The notes beneath the pieces were generated by a model that did not search any database, was not told where the DNA came from, and worked only from the letters and a program-made list of their open reading frames with translations. Shown here piece by piece: positions 8,531 through 17,789 of a DNA stretch of 64,000 bases. Each line of letters begins with the position of its first letter. Position 1 is the stretch's first letter. The stretch lies in assembly GCA_964499285.1 (NCBI GenBank), contig CAZCLA010000013.1, positions 1-64,000 on the forward strand, given 5' to 3'. The position numbers and the translations under genes are program-made. The stretch comes from JAGFIY01 sp964499285. Lineage in GTDB: Bacteria > Bacteroidota > Ignavibacteria > Ignavibacteriales > Melioribacteraceae.

Positions 8531-10047
8531 CTAATCGGAGTTCTTCTTTTCGATGTTATAACGCCGCATTTTTTTGAATAGATTTGTTCTGTCTATTCCA
8601 AGTGTTTCCGCGGTTTCGATTATTTTCCAATCATTTTTTTCAAGTGCTTTTAGAATATATTCTTTCTCAAAGTTTGATCTTGCCGTGCGGAGATCACGGA
8701 TTTCGGTGTAATAGTTGATGTGATTTATTTTCCTTTCGAGGATGTGAATTATCTGCTCTGCAGTTATTTCTTTTCCGCTTGTGAAAATCACTAATTTCTC
8801 CACGGCATTTTTTAATTCGCGCACATTTCCTTGCCATAATTGATTTATCAAAATTGATTCAGCTTGACGCGAGATCGTCATCATCCTTTTATTGTAACTT
8901 TCACAAAAATTTTTAAGAAAATGGTAAGTTAACGGAATAATATCTTCCTTCCGTTCTCTAAGCGGAGGTATGTGAATATTGACTACATTAATCCTGTGAT
9001 AAAGATCTTTTCTAAAAGTTCCTTTTGCAACTAGATCCTCTATAACTTTGTTTGTTGCAGTTATTATTCTGACATCTATTTTTTTTGAACTATTGCTTCC
9101 GATCATTTCAACTTCGCCCTCTTCGAGAACTCGTAAAATTTTTGATTGGAGCCGCAAATCCATATCACCAATTTCGTCCAAAAAAAGTGTGCCTCCGTCA
9201 GCTGCTTCGAATTTTCCGATCTTATCTTCTAATGCATTTGTGAAAGATCCTTTTTTGTGNNNNNNNNNNNNNNNNNNNNNNNNNNNNNNNNNNNNNNNNN
9301 NNNNNNNNNNNNNNNNNNNNNNNNNNNNNNNNNNNNNNNNNNNNNNNNNNNNNNNNNNNCTTCGAATTTTCCGATCTTATCTTCTAATGCATTTGTGAAA
9401 GATCCTTTTTTGTGCCCGAATAGCTCACTCTCCAAAAGTTCGCCTGGAATTGCCGCACAGTTTAATTTTATATAGTTGCTCGTTTGTCTTTTGCTGTTAT
9501 GATGCAACGACCATGCGACAAGTTCTTTGCCGACCCCGGTTTCTCCTGTTATGAGAACTTTTGCGTTTGTCGGGGCAATTTTTTCTATCCTACTCAAGAT
9601 TGCTCTTGTTTCATTACTTTCGCCAATTATTCTGTTGTTTTCTAAAAGTTCACTGTAAAATGCTGCTTTCTGCTGCATAAGTTCTCTTTTCTTAACAGCA
9701 TTGTTTAGTGTAACAATTAATCTTTCGGCATCTATCGGCTTTTCGAGAAAATCGTAAGCTCCGGTTTTTATGAAATCTACTGCAATTTCAATATTGCTTT
9801 GACCGGAAATAATTATTACAGGAGTAAGTGGAGATTTCATTTTAATTATCTTGAAAATTTCAATTCCGTTAAGACCGGGCATTTTGACATCAAGCAATAC
9901 AGAGCTAAATTCTTCGTTTTGGATCGAATCGAGAACCATTCTGGGATTTGAAATAGTTTTTGCAGAAAATCCGCTAAGTTCAAGTATTTTTTTTACTGAC
10001 TTTAGGTAGTTCTCGTCGTCATCTATTACTAAAACTCTTTCAATCAT
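8531..10047 (-). CDS. NtrC-type sigma-54-dependent response regulator (intact once the N gap is closed)
   Basis: A run of 100 N (9260-9359) splits this gene, but the 55 bp on each side are identical. Removing the Ns and one copy gives one continuous frame of 453 aa. Residues 1-120 are a receiver with DDDE and phospho-acceptor Asp53 (LLDVKMPG). Residues ~140-370 are an AAA+ sigma-54 activation domain with Walker A GETGVGKE, the contact loop GSFTNA (215-220, in place of the canonical GAFTGA) and Walker B LFLDEIG. The C-terminus is a Fis-type helix-turn-helix (GIDRTNLFKKMRRY). Its start overlaps the 3' end of the sensor kinase gene by 8 bp, so it is the kinase's cognate regulator. Targets are unknown; no clear sigma-54 promoter was recognised nearby. 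Confidence 0.93.
9205..9414. other. assembly gap: 100 N flanked by a 55-bp exact duplication
   Basis: Bases 9260-9359 are 100 N. The 55 bp before (9205-9259) and after (9360-9414) are identical. Collapsing to a single copy removes 155 bp and restores the NtrC-type reading frame without a frameshift, so this is a scaffolding artefact rather than a biological repeat. Confidence 0.95.
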
Positions 10048-12684
10048 ATTTCTGTTGAATATTGTGTGGAATTTTTATAGAAAAAGTCGTGCCAAAGTTT
10101 GTTTTTGATGTAACCTCTATAATTCCGTTATGATCTTGAACTATTTTTCTGGCAATGGTTAAGCCCATTCCCGTTCCCTCTTTCTTTTTCGTAAAATATG
10201 GCTCGAATATTTTTGATAATTCTTCTTCGGGAATTCCCTTTCCGTTATCGCTTATCAGGAATTCTACATATTTTTCGTTAGGTTCGGATATTTGATCAAC
10301 GAGATCGACAGTAATGTTAATTATTCCATTTGGACCAACTGCATCAATTGCATTTTCAATCAGTAAATGAAAGAGCTGCACCAGTTGGTTGGAATCTGCC
10401 CATATTGTTTTTGCATCCTCACTTATTTCGGTGTTGAATTTCATGTCGCCGGTGAAAAATATCTGGAAATTTTCCGCAGAATCTTGGATTAACTTTTCAG
10501 TATTTATCCACTGAAAAGAAGGCTTAGAAAGGCTGCTGAATTTTAAAAAACTTTTTGTAAGATTAGTAATATGTTTGATCTCGGAGTGAATCATCTCGAT
10601 ATCATCGTTTATTAATTCTTTATCTAATTCCTGCCGTGAGTTAATTCGTGTTTTCAATGCAGTTAAATTCAATTGAATTGTCGAAAGCGGAGTTTTAATA
10701 TCGTGCGCTACTTTTTGCGATATACTTGCCCAAAGCGAATTCCGCTCGTTGTGTATTTCTTCGGTAAGGTTCTTAATCTTGATTATGAAAGAATGCGGAA
10801 TTTTAAACAATGTAAAAAGCGGAAGCACGTTAACTCTGCCGATAAATTTATAATCACCTTTTGTAAATGAAACTTCCCTCGAAGTTTCATTTTCTGTTTT
10901 AAAGGCTTCCTTAATACATTCGATTAAATCATAGTTACCATTCAAAATGTCAAAAATATTTTCGTTTTTGTGTATGTGTGAATTAGGCGGAAGGTTATTA
11001 ACAATACTTTTGTTGTAAGACTTGATTGTGCCTTTATAGTCTGAAATAATAAGCCCTAAGTTTGTGTCATCATAAGAGTAGTAATAAGCCCCGGAAATTC
11101 TTGCTGCTCCGCTGAATCCTTTGTGTAATAGAAGAAGAATTAGATAAAATAAAATAGATGTAAGTAAAAAAGCCGAAACACGGTATTGCGCAAGAAGATT
11201 TTTGTGGACTGAAAACAACATGAGATTCTTATCCGTTAGAATCAATAATTCAGAATTACTGTTTTTCACATTTTTTATTAACTCAATATCCCGAATAGTG
11301 TTTCCCGGTTCATAAGAGAACAATATTTCCAAATCATCCGAAAGTACAAAAACGTTTTTTTGATTTCTAACGATTAGTTCTTTGCCATCCGATTCAAGAA
11401 TGTCATCAAAGAACGCAAAGANNNNNNNNNNNNNNNNNNNNNNNNNNNNNNNNNNNNNNNNNNNNNNNNNNNNNNNNNNNNNNNNNNNNNNNNNNNNNNN
11501 NNNNNNNNNNNNNNNNNNNNNCTAACGATTAGTTCTTTGCCATCCGATTCAAGAATGTCATCAAAGAACGCAAAGAAGTAATCCTTTTTATCAAGACTTA
11601 TTGTATTCAATCTGTTGAAATCGATATCATATTTATGAACTGCCCCGGTAGTTGTGGTAATGTAAAAAAAGTCATCGAACGGGTTTGAGCTTTTTAAGAA
11701 ATTTTTAATCCCTTCATTCTTTTCGAACTCTTTTTTATTTACGATATTGAAGTCAAGATCCATCAACGCAAAAAATTCTTTTGGTTCTTGATTTTTCCTG
11801 TTGGAAAATACAAACAGAATTAAATCGCGGTTGTTGTGTTTTACAATTTCAAATTCAATCCCGTTTAAGAACTCACCAATTTCTAATGGTTGGTTTACAA
11901 ATTCAAAATCCCAGTTCAATTTTATGAGCCAATTGGAATTATCGTGAATGCCGATTTTATCTCTTGTGTTTCCCGAAGAACCGGCACTCAGAATAATCTC
12001 GTTAATACCGTCGTCATTTGTATCAATAAAAACAAAGTTTGATACAGGTGCAGTTGTCTCAAGTTTGTTGAGAAGTTCGCCTGTTTGGATATCAAATTTA
12101 TACAAACCGCGCGGGTGAATCGAATGACCGGTAATCGGACTTAAGTACAACACATTTTTTTTAAGCGATTCATCAAATAGAATTTTAATTACTACTTTTT
12201 TTAGGTCCCAGTAACTAGTTACTACCGATGTCGGTTTTTTAATAATAGGTAATTCCTTTTTAAGAACTCTTGAGTTTTTCAGATCGACTAAAGAGAAAAA
12301 AAGCAGGGAATCATTCTTTGTAAAGAGAACCAGCTCGTCGAAATTATCGCCGTTTAAATCATAATTAAAAATGGAAGAGAAAAGAAAAGGATTGCTGAAG
12401 TTGAACTGTTCTTTTAGCTTTTCATTTTCATCATATTGGTGAAAGAAATAATTATCAGCATCTAAAGCCTTTCCAAAAACAAACCTCTCGTCTATCCCAT
12501 TCCGGTTTAAATCCAGGTAGGTAGAAAAAGTATACTGATCGGCAAGGATTGAATTTATGAGTTTCGGCTCGTACTTATTTGTAGAAGAGAGAAACAGAAG
12601 GATTGTTAAAAAAGATAAAAGAACTGCTGCAGAGGCAAGAGTAAAATTTAACTTAACATATCTTTTTCTTATGGAATTAATCAT
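10040..12684 (-). CDS. sensor histidine kinase with extracytoplasmic FG-GAP/VCBS propeller (intact once the N gap is closed)
   Basis: Closing the artefactual N gap joins two frames into one 829-aa kinase. The order is: N-terminal membrane segment (LASAAVLLSFLTILLFL); an extracytoplasmic region of ~370 residues with FG-GAP/VCBS calcium-type loops (DLNRNGIDE, DLNGDNFDE, DTNDDGINE); a second membrane segment (SAFLLTSILFYLILLLL); a PAS-like region; HisKA with His609 in VAHDIKTPLS; and HATPase with LLIENAIDAVG, DNGKGIPEEE and GTGMGLTIARKI. It would autophosphorylate and pass phosphate to the NtrC-type regulator, whose start overlaps its 3' end by 8 bp. The propeller presumably senses a periplasmic ligand or surface polymer, which is inference. 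The ATG at 12684 has no strong ribosome site. Confidence 0.9.
11367..11576. other. assembly gap: 100 N flanked by a 55-bp exact duplication
   Basis: Bases 11422-11521 are N. Copies of the same 55 bp lie at 11367-11421 and 11522-11576. Because 155 is not a multiple of three, the gap falsely shifts the frame and makes the kinase look like two genes. With one copy removed, ...KELIV continues directly into RNQKNVFVLSDDLEILF. Confidence 0.95.
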
Positions 12685-13151
12685 CCCGTTGAAATTAGTT
12701 GAACGCAGAAACTAAAATATCTCAATCGTGTTTCATGCAAAATACGAAAGAAAACCAAAAGATATGTTGAATATTTGAAACATGAATTTGAAGAAATGTT
12801 GCAAAAGTGAAATAATAAACACGAAAAAATCTCAGAAATGTTCTGGAACGAAAACTGCTGTTAATTGATAATATTAACTAACATACAATTTGTTTCATCA
12901 CATATAATTTGCATTGACGCAAAACTAATCTTTCCCAGCTTTCCCGAGGCTGTGAAAAAGAGGACAGCGATTTCCTTCGCTGTCCTCACTCTCCTGATAA
13001 TAGAATAATTGTTCCTTTCCTTAGAAAGTAATTCATCTCAGATTTACAAAAGTCATAAATAATTTTTATTGTATTATAAAAATGATTGATTTGATTTATC
13101 GCTTATAATTGATGAAATTGTCACTTAGTAAATCATTTGCTATTATATACT
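12685..13151. other. intergenic region with a minus-strand terminator
   Basis: This 467-bp stretch separates the divergent kinase and DUF454 genes. It is AT-rich and presumably holds both promoters. It also holds a strong hairpin (12960-12987) oriented as a terminator on the minus strand, although no annotated gene reads into it. Confidence 0.5.
12955..12987 (-). terminator. rho-independent terminator on the minus strand without an annotated gene
   Basis: An 11-bp perfect stem (GAGGACAGCGA 12960-12970 with TCGCTGTCCTC 12977-12987) closes a 6-nt loop. Read on the minus strand it is followed by five T (12959-12955). On the plus strand there is no T-run. A 16-codon frame (minus, 13036-12986, MNYFLRKGTIILLSGE) stops inside the stem, and TATAAT-like sequence lies further upstream. 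This suggests a short leader RNA or sRNA. Confidence 0.6.
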
Positions 13152-13589
13152 ATGGAAAGAACAAGCTCGATTCAAGCAGTCAAAAAAGGAATATTACTTT
13201 CCCTTGGAATAATTCTAACCGGGATCGGAATAATTGGAATTTTTCTGCCGATACTTCCAACAACAATTTTTCTAATACTTGCCTCAATTTGTTTTATGAA
13301 AAGCTCAAAGCGGATGAACGATTGGCTAGTGAACCACAAATACCTAGGTCAGTACATAAAAACTTATCGTGATAATACCGGTATGACGGTTAAATCAAAA
13401 ATTACTTCTATTGTTATGTTGTGGATATCCATAAGTATTTCAGGATTATATTTCACCGAAAGTACACCCGTTCGTATTCTTCTGCTTTTAATTGCTGTCG
13501 GGGTTTCGATTCATTTAATTACTATAAAAACGGCAAAGTCAGTTAGTGTAAACAAATCAAAAAAATTAAAGGAGGACTTTAATGAGTAA
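13152..13589 (+). CDS. DUF454 (YbaN-family) inner-membrane protein
   Basis: This 145-aa protein has the DUF454 signature around GIFLPILPTTIFLILASICF followed by KSSKRMNDWLVNHKYLG. Three or four hydrophobic helices are visible: residues ~12-45 contain two, and two more lie near IVMLWISISISGLYF and ILLLLIAVGVSIHL. The family's function is unknown. The ATG at 13152 is preferred to a TTG at 13137 that adds five residues; neither has a clear ribosome site. Its last codons contain the GGAGG ribosome site of the catalase gene and the two genes overlap by 8 bp, so they are probably translated together. A role in oxidative stress is suggested by the context only. Confidence 0.88.
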   Translation: MERTSSIQAVKKGILLSLGIILTGIGIIGIFLPILPTTIFLILASICFMKSSKRMNDWLVNHKYLGQYIKTYRDNTGMTVKSKITSIVMLWISISISGLYFTESTPVRILLLLIAVGVSIHLITIKTAKSVSVNKSKKLKEDFNE

Positions 13590-15102
13590 GGAAAAAAAGA
13601 AACTTACTACTGCTCACGGCAGTCCAGTTGGGGACAGCCAAAATTCATTAACTGCGGGCAAACGCGGTCCGCTTCTTCTTCAGGATTATCAACTCCTAGA
13701 AGAAATGGCAACTTTTAACCGAGAAAGAGTTCCGGAAAGAGTTGTTCATGCAAAAGGTTCCGGAGCATTCGGAACTTTTAAGGTTACCAATGACATAACA
13801 AAGTATACAAAAGCAAGCGTCTTTTCCAAAATCGGAAAGGAAACAGAAGTACTCGCTCGTTTTTCTACTGTTGCGGGGGAACGAGGAGCAGCCGACGCGG
13901 AAAGGGATGTTAGAGGTTTTGCAGTAAAATTTTACACGGATGAAGGTAACTGGGATATGGTTGGCAATAACACTCCAGTATTTTTTGTGAGGGATCCATA
14001 TAAGTTTGACGACTTTATTCACACTCAGAAAAGAGATCCTAGAACAAATATGCGTTCAAATACTGCTATGTGGGATTTTTGGTCGTTAAGTCCCGAAAGC
14101 TTACACCAAGTAACAATCTTAATGAGTGATAGAGGACTTCCCCAAGGATTCCGGAATGTTAACGGTTACAGCAGTCATACTTACAGCTTTATAAACAATA
14201 ACAACGAAAGATTTTATATGAAGCTTCACTTCAAAACTCAGCAGGGAATTAAAACTTGGACTAACGAAGAAGCTGAAAAAATTGTAGGCAAAGACAGGGA
14301 AAGCTCGCAGCGTGATCTTTATGAAGCAATAGAAAAAGGTGACTATCCTAAGTGGAAAGTTTACGCACAAGTTATGCCCGAAGCCGAAGCAGAAACATAC
14401 AAAATCAATCCGTTTGATTTAACTAAAGTTTGGCCCCATGCGGATTATCCGCTTCACGAAATAGGTGTGATGGAATTAAATAGAAATCCCGAAAACTATT
14501 TTGCAGAAATTGAGCAGGCAACATTCGAACCTTCCAACATTGTCCCGGGAATCGGGTTCTCACCGGATAGAATGCTTCAAGCAAGAATTATGTCCTATGC
14601 TGATGCACACCGTTACAGAGTAGGTGTAAATTATACCCAGGTTCCAGTAAACAAACCGAAATGCCCGTTCCATACATACGGAAGAGACGGTCAAATGAGA
14701 GTAGACGGAAACTACGGTGGTCAAGTAAACTATGAACCAAATTCAATGGGCGGACCGACTGCAGACGCAAAATACAAAGAACCGCCGTTGAAACTTTTTG
14801 GGGATGCCGATAGATACAACCACCGAGAAGATGATGAAGATTATTATTCCCAACCGGGTGCTTTGTTTAGTCTTATGAACGATAATCAAAAACAGCAATT
14901 GTTCAATAACATTAAAGCTGCGATGGAAGGCGTTCCGGAAAGAATTGTTGCAAGACAGTTGGCACACTTTTATCAAGCAGATGCTGCATACGGTGAAGGC
15001 GTTGCAAAAGTTCTTGGTATCGATGCAAACAAGATGAAAGAACTTGCAAAACTTTCCTTGCAAGAACTAGCTGATGCAACAACGGAAGAAAATTATAAGT
15101 AA
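13582..15102 (+). CDS. katA: monofunctional heme catalase
   Basis: This small-subunit heme catalase (506 aa) converts hydrogen peroxide to water and oxygen. The distal His56 (ERVVHAKG), Asn129 (VGNNTPVFF) and proximal heme-ligand Tyr339 (RIMSYADAHRYR) are spaced exactly as in the well-studied bovine enzyme (His74, Asn147, Tyr357). FSTVAGERGAADAERDVRGF is also conserved. No C-terminal extension is present, so it belongs to the small-subunit class. A strong GGAGG (13571-13575) precedes the ATG and overlaps the end of the DUF454 gene. A good terminator follows 21 bp after the stop. No recognisable PerR or OxyR site was seen. Confidence 0.97.
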   Translation: MSKEKKKLTTAHGSPVGDSQNSLTAGKRGPLLLQDYQLLEEMATFNRERVPERVVHAKGSGAFGTFKVTNDITKYTKASVFSKIGKETEVLARFSTVAGERGAADAERDVRGFAVKFYTDEGNWDMVGNNTPVFFVRDPYKFDDFIHTQKRDPRTNMRSNTAMWDFWSLSPESLHQVTILMSDRGLPQGFRNVNGYSSHTYSFINNNNERFYMKLHFKTQQGIKTWTNEEAEKIVGKDRESSQRDLYEAIEKGDYPKWKVYAQVMPEAEAETYKINPFDLTKVWPHADYPLHEIGVMELNRNPENYFAEIEQATFEPSNIVPGIGFSPDRMLQARIMSYADAHRYRVGVNYTQVPVNKPKCPFHTYGRDGQMRVDGNYGGQVNYEPNSMGGPTADAKYKEPPLKLFGDADRYNHREDDEDYYSQPGALFSLMNDNQKQQLFNNIKAAMEGVPERIVARQLAHFYQADAAYGEGVAKVLGIDANKMKELAKLSLQELADATTEENYK

Positions 15103-15123
15103 TCAAATCTCCTCATAATTAAG

Positions 15124-15153
15124 TCCCGGAGTAATGCAGCTCCGGGATTTTTT
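15124..15153 (+). terminator. rho-independent terminator after catalase
   Basis: An 8-bp stem TCCCGGAG (15124-15131) / CTCCGGGA (15140-15147) with an 8-nt loop is followed by six T. It ends the DUF454-catalase transcript. Confidence 0.9.
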
Positions 15154-15225
15154 AATATTCACCCCGAATCAAAGCAGATCTAAACAATATTGAATAATAG
15201 TGTGTAGTAAATTGAATATTGTAAA

Positions 15226-15250
15226 TTTGATTAAATTATTTTATCTTCAT
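15226..15250 (+). promoter_or_regulatory. putative promoter of the secreted-protein gene
   Basis: TATCTT (15242-15247) is preceded at 17 nt by TTGTAA (15219-15224), a plausible -35/-10 pair. The block from 15226 closely resembles 45204-45227 upstream of another secreted-protein gene. Assigned by pattern only. Confidence 0.35.
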
Positions 15251-15325
15251 ATTGATTCTAAATGAACGCTTGTCGTTTTGGTAAAAATCCGGGAGAGAAG
15301 ATTTTTACTAAAGCATGGAGGCGCA

Positions 15326-17635
15326 ATGAAACTTTATTATGTTTTAGCGATAGCATTACTTTTAAATTTTTTTGTTTATCCTCAAGAAAGAAAAATAATC
15401 AAACCCTCTCAGCAAACTGACACTTACAAAGAACTAGCCCCCGGTAAGCAGGAAATAATTTATATAGATAACAAATACACCCGGGAAGTATCAAAAAACA
15501 AACTGTCAGCCTTAAATGATTTTACTGATGCTAATGTCCTTTTGAGCTGGCTGAATGGAATCCTCGTAGATCCTTACGTGAATTTTGGGTTCTGGGGCGG
15601 GGACAGAATACTACAATGGTATCAAGCTCCTGCAGATATGATAATACGCCGAGTCGGAATAAAATTAACAGAAGTAGGGAGAGAAGGAATTCCGTTAAGT
15701 CTTAAACTAGTAAGAATGAATTGGACCTCTGATGAAATTCAAAATACGTGGAACCATCATCTTGGCTGGTACGAAGCTGATGGTGCGCTCAACAATATAA
15801 CTGCATATCTTGATGATCCTGATAGAACCGGGGACTGGGTGGATGTCGAAGGAAATGCTCCCACATCACCTTTTGGAAACGATCTATGGAGTATCGAAGG
15901 GAATGGGAAGCAGTTTGAGGCAAGGGTAAATAATGCTGGAGAAGATTATCAGTGGTTTGAGATGGATGAGTTGTTTGATCCAGTTGTTTCGCGGGGTGAG
16001 ATTATTGGAATATCACTTATGCATTTGGGTTCTTATGAATACGAGGATGTGGTTAGGATTGCAGCTGCTGGAGGAATAGGAATTACAGGTTTTAAGTTTT
16101 ATGCAGAAGAAGATTTTTCCCCTCTGCCTCTGGGATGGAATTCAAAGTTATATACTTTTGATCTTGCACTGTTCGTTACAATAACTGGAGATTTAGAGCC
16201 TGCTATCACAGAAGTCACAAATCTTCAAACAATCTTTAGTGGTGAAGATAGATTAGTTGAAGCAAATATTTCAGATGCGAACCCAAGCGGCGGTGAAAGC
16301 GGTGTCCAGTCGGCAACGCTTATGTATAGCATTAATGAAAGTGCATATCAATCTGTTGAAATGGTAAATGATTTTAATGATAATTATTATGCTTATATAC
16401 CCGGACAGTCAATGGGAACCAAGGTTGAATATTATATAGAAGCTGTCGATGTTAATGGTAATATGACAAGGACACCGGTTACTTATTCTTATGAAATATT
16501 TAAGCCCGCAAATTGTATTCTCCTGATCGCCAATGGATGGGATGATTCAGGTTATCCGGTAGAATATTATTTCGGATTTGATAGATATGGAGTGTATATC
16601 GAGTACGATATCTGGACTTACGGTGAAATCACATCTGAATTGCTGGCTCACTACGATTTTATTTACGAAATACCCAACTTAGAAAGTACATATTATCATA
16701 AGGATAAAATTAGAGAATGGCTTGCGGGATGCCCGGGAAGATTCTATTTCCTAGCTGGTATGGATTGGCTGGGAAAAGAAAATGGGTTTGTTGATCGTGA
16801 TTATCAACCCGGAGATTTTGAATATGATATTTTGGGTATTACTCATAGCTACAATGATGTTACTTATGATGGTGGAGACGGTCCGTCTTTTCCTTCCAAA
16901 GTTTTTCCGATAGAAAATTCATTGCTCGGCGGAGAATTGTTCGCAAACTTAGAGCCGGGTATTCAGCTTCAAGTAGATCCAGTTTATGAGATAGGAGTTG
17001 TCAATTGGATTGATGCAGTAGAAGTAGTGGAAAGCCCTAATGTCGAAGTCCAAATTATGGTTGAAACAAAAGGAATAAATCAAATTCCAGACGTTCAACT
17101 GAAACCGGCAGGAGTTTTGAACTTAATCGGAAACGACAATGCAGTTTTGTTCCTTACGTTCGATCCGATAACACTAAACAGCGATCCGGACGGTGATCAT
17201 GGTGATAACTATGTTTGGCATGGTATGCGCTCGTACAGTTTTGTTTACTCAATGGGTTCAATGTTCGATGCTTGGGATGATGGCTGCTTTTATCTCAATT
17301 GCCTCTGTTCATCGACAGTCGGAATTGATGAGGAGGAAAGCGGAATTATTCATGATTTTCGACTCTATCAAAATTATCCAAATCCATTCAATCCCAGCAC
17401 AACAATAAAATTTACAATACCACGCGTAGAGGAAGCAAAACTTGCGTCCACAAAAACAAAATTAATTGTATATGACATTCTCGGTCGGGAAGTTGCAACA
17501 CTTGTAAATGAATATTTACCACCCGGTAAGTATGAAGTAAAATATAGTGCGGAAGGATTATCTTCTGGAATTTATTTATATGTTTTATCAGCCGGAGATT
17601 ATAGAGAAAGTAAAAAAATGATATTGCTCAGATAA
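15326..17635 (+). CDS. secreted protein of unknown function with type IX sorting domain
   Basis: This exported protein has 769 residues. The ATG at 15326 is chosen because GGAGG (15317-15321) precedes it and a signal peptide follows (MKLYYVLAIALLLNFFVYPQ); an upstream frame from 15278 is not needed. The central region is not recognised. It contains a jelly-roll-like aromatic stretch (FGFWGGDRILQWYQAPADM), an Ig-like section around VEYYIEAVDVNG, and an alpha/beta section (ANCILLIANGWDDSG ... RFYFLAGMDWLG) resembling domains that bring a nucleophile elbow, but no triad could be assigned. The last ~80 residues are a Por sorting domain (YQNYPNPFNPSTTIKF ... KKMILLR) carrying a 7-residue insert (VEEAKLAS region). 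It is probably cell-surface or released; the function is open. Confidence 0.8.
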   Translation: MKLYYVLAIALLLNFFVYPQERKIIKPSQQTDTYKELAPGKQEIIYIDNKYTREVSKNKLSALNDFTDANVLLSWLNGILVDPYVNFGFWGGDRILQWYQAPADMIIRRVGIKLTEVGREGIPLSLKLVRMNWTSDEIQNTWNHHLGWYEADGALNNITAYLDDPDRTGDWVDVEGNAPTSPFGNDLWSIEGNGKQFEARVNNAGEDYQWFEMDELFDPVVSRGEIIGISLMHLGSYEYEDVVRIAAAGGIGITGFKFYAEEDFSPLPLGWNSKLYTFDLALFVTITGDLEPAITEVTNLQTIFSGEDRLVEANISDANPSGGESGVQSATLMYSINESAYQSVEMVNDFNDNYYAYIPGQSMGTKVEYYIEAVDVNGNMTRTPVTYSYEIFKPANCILLIANGWDDSGYPVEYYFGFDRYGVYIEYDIWTYGEITSELLAHYDFIYEIPNLESTYYHKDKIREWLAGCPGRFYFLAGMDWLGKENGFVDRDYQPGDFEYDILGITHSYNDVTYDGGDGPSFPSKVFPIENSLLGGELFANLEPGIQLQVDPVYEIGVVNWIDAVEVVESPNVEVQIMVETKGINQIPDVQLKPAGVLNLIGNDNAVLFLTFDPITLNSDPDGDHGDNYVWHGMRSYSFVYSMGSMFDAWDDGCFYLNCLCSSTVGIDEEESGIIHDFRLYQNYPNPFNPSTTIKFTIPRVEEAKLASTKTKLIVYDILGREVATLVNEYLPPGKYEVKYSAEGLSSGIYLYVLSAGDYRESKKMILLR
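17431..17449 (+). repeat. near-palindromic insert inside the sorting domain
   Basis: GGAAGCAA (17431-17438), AAC, TTGCGTCC (17442-17449): two 8-nt arms with one mismatch. It encodes part of VEEAKLAS and sits at the same site of the sorting domain as the perfect palindrome at 36730-36748. Confidence 0.6.
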
Positions 17636-17789
17636 GAGTGATTTATCGAGTAAGTTTTTTTACACCAATTATCTGGATAAGTTTTTAAGGATTATCTTAC
17701 TACCCACCGTTAACATCTTACCTTGCTAAACCAGCCTTTATTTGATAATTTTGGGCTTGTTTTTAAATAAAATAAGTGCAGAATAATTT

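Noticed and set aside
9205..9414. 55-bp direct repeats as a mobile-element target duplication
   Set aside because: The same 55-bp length with exactly 100 N at three unrelated sites is an assembly signature, and frames are restored by collapsing.
11374..12684. Two separate genes for an FG-GAP protein and a histidine kinase
   Set aside because: The split and the odd C-terminal tail come from the artefactual N gap; one frame results when a 55-bp copy is removed.
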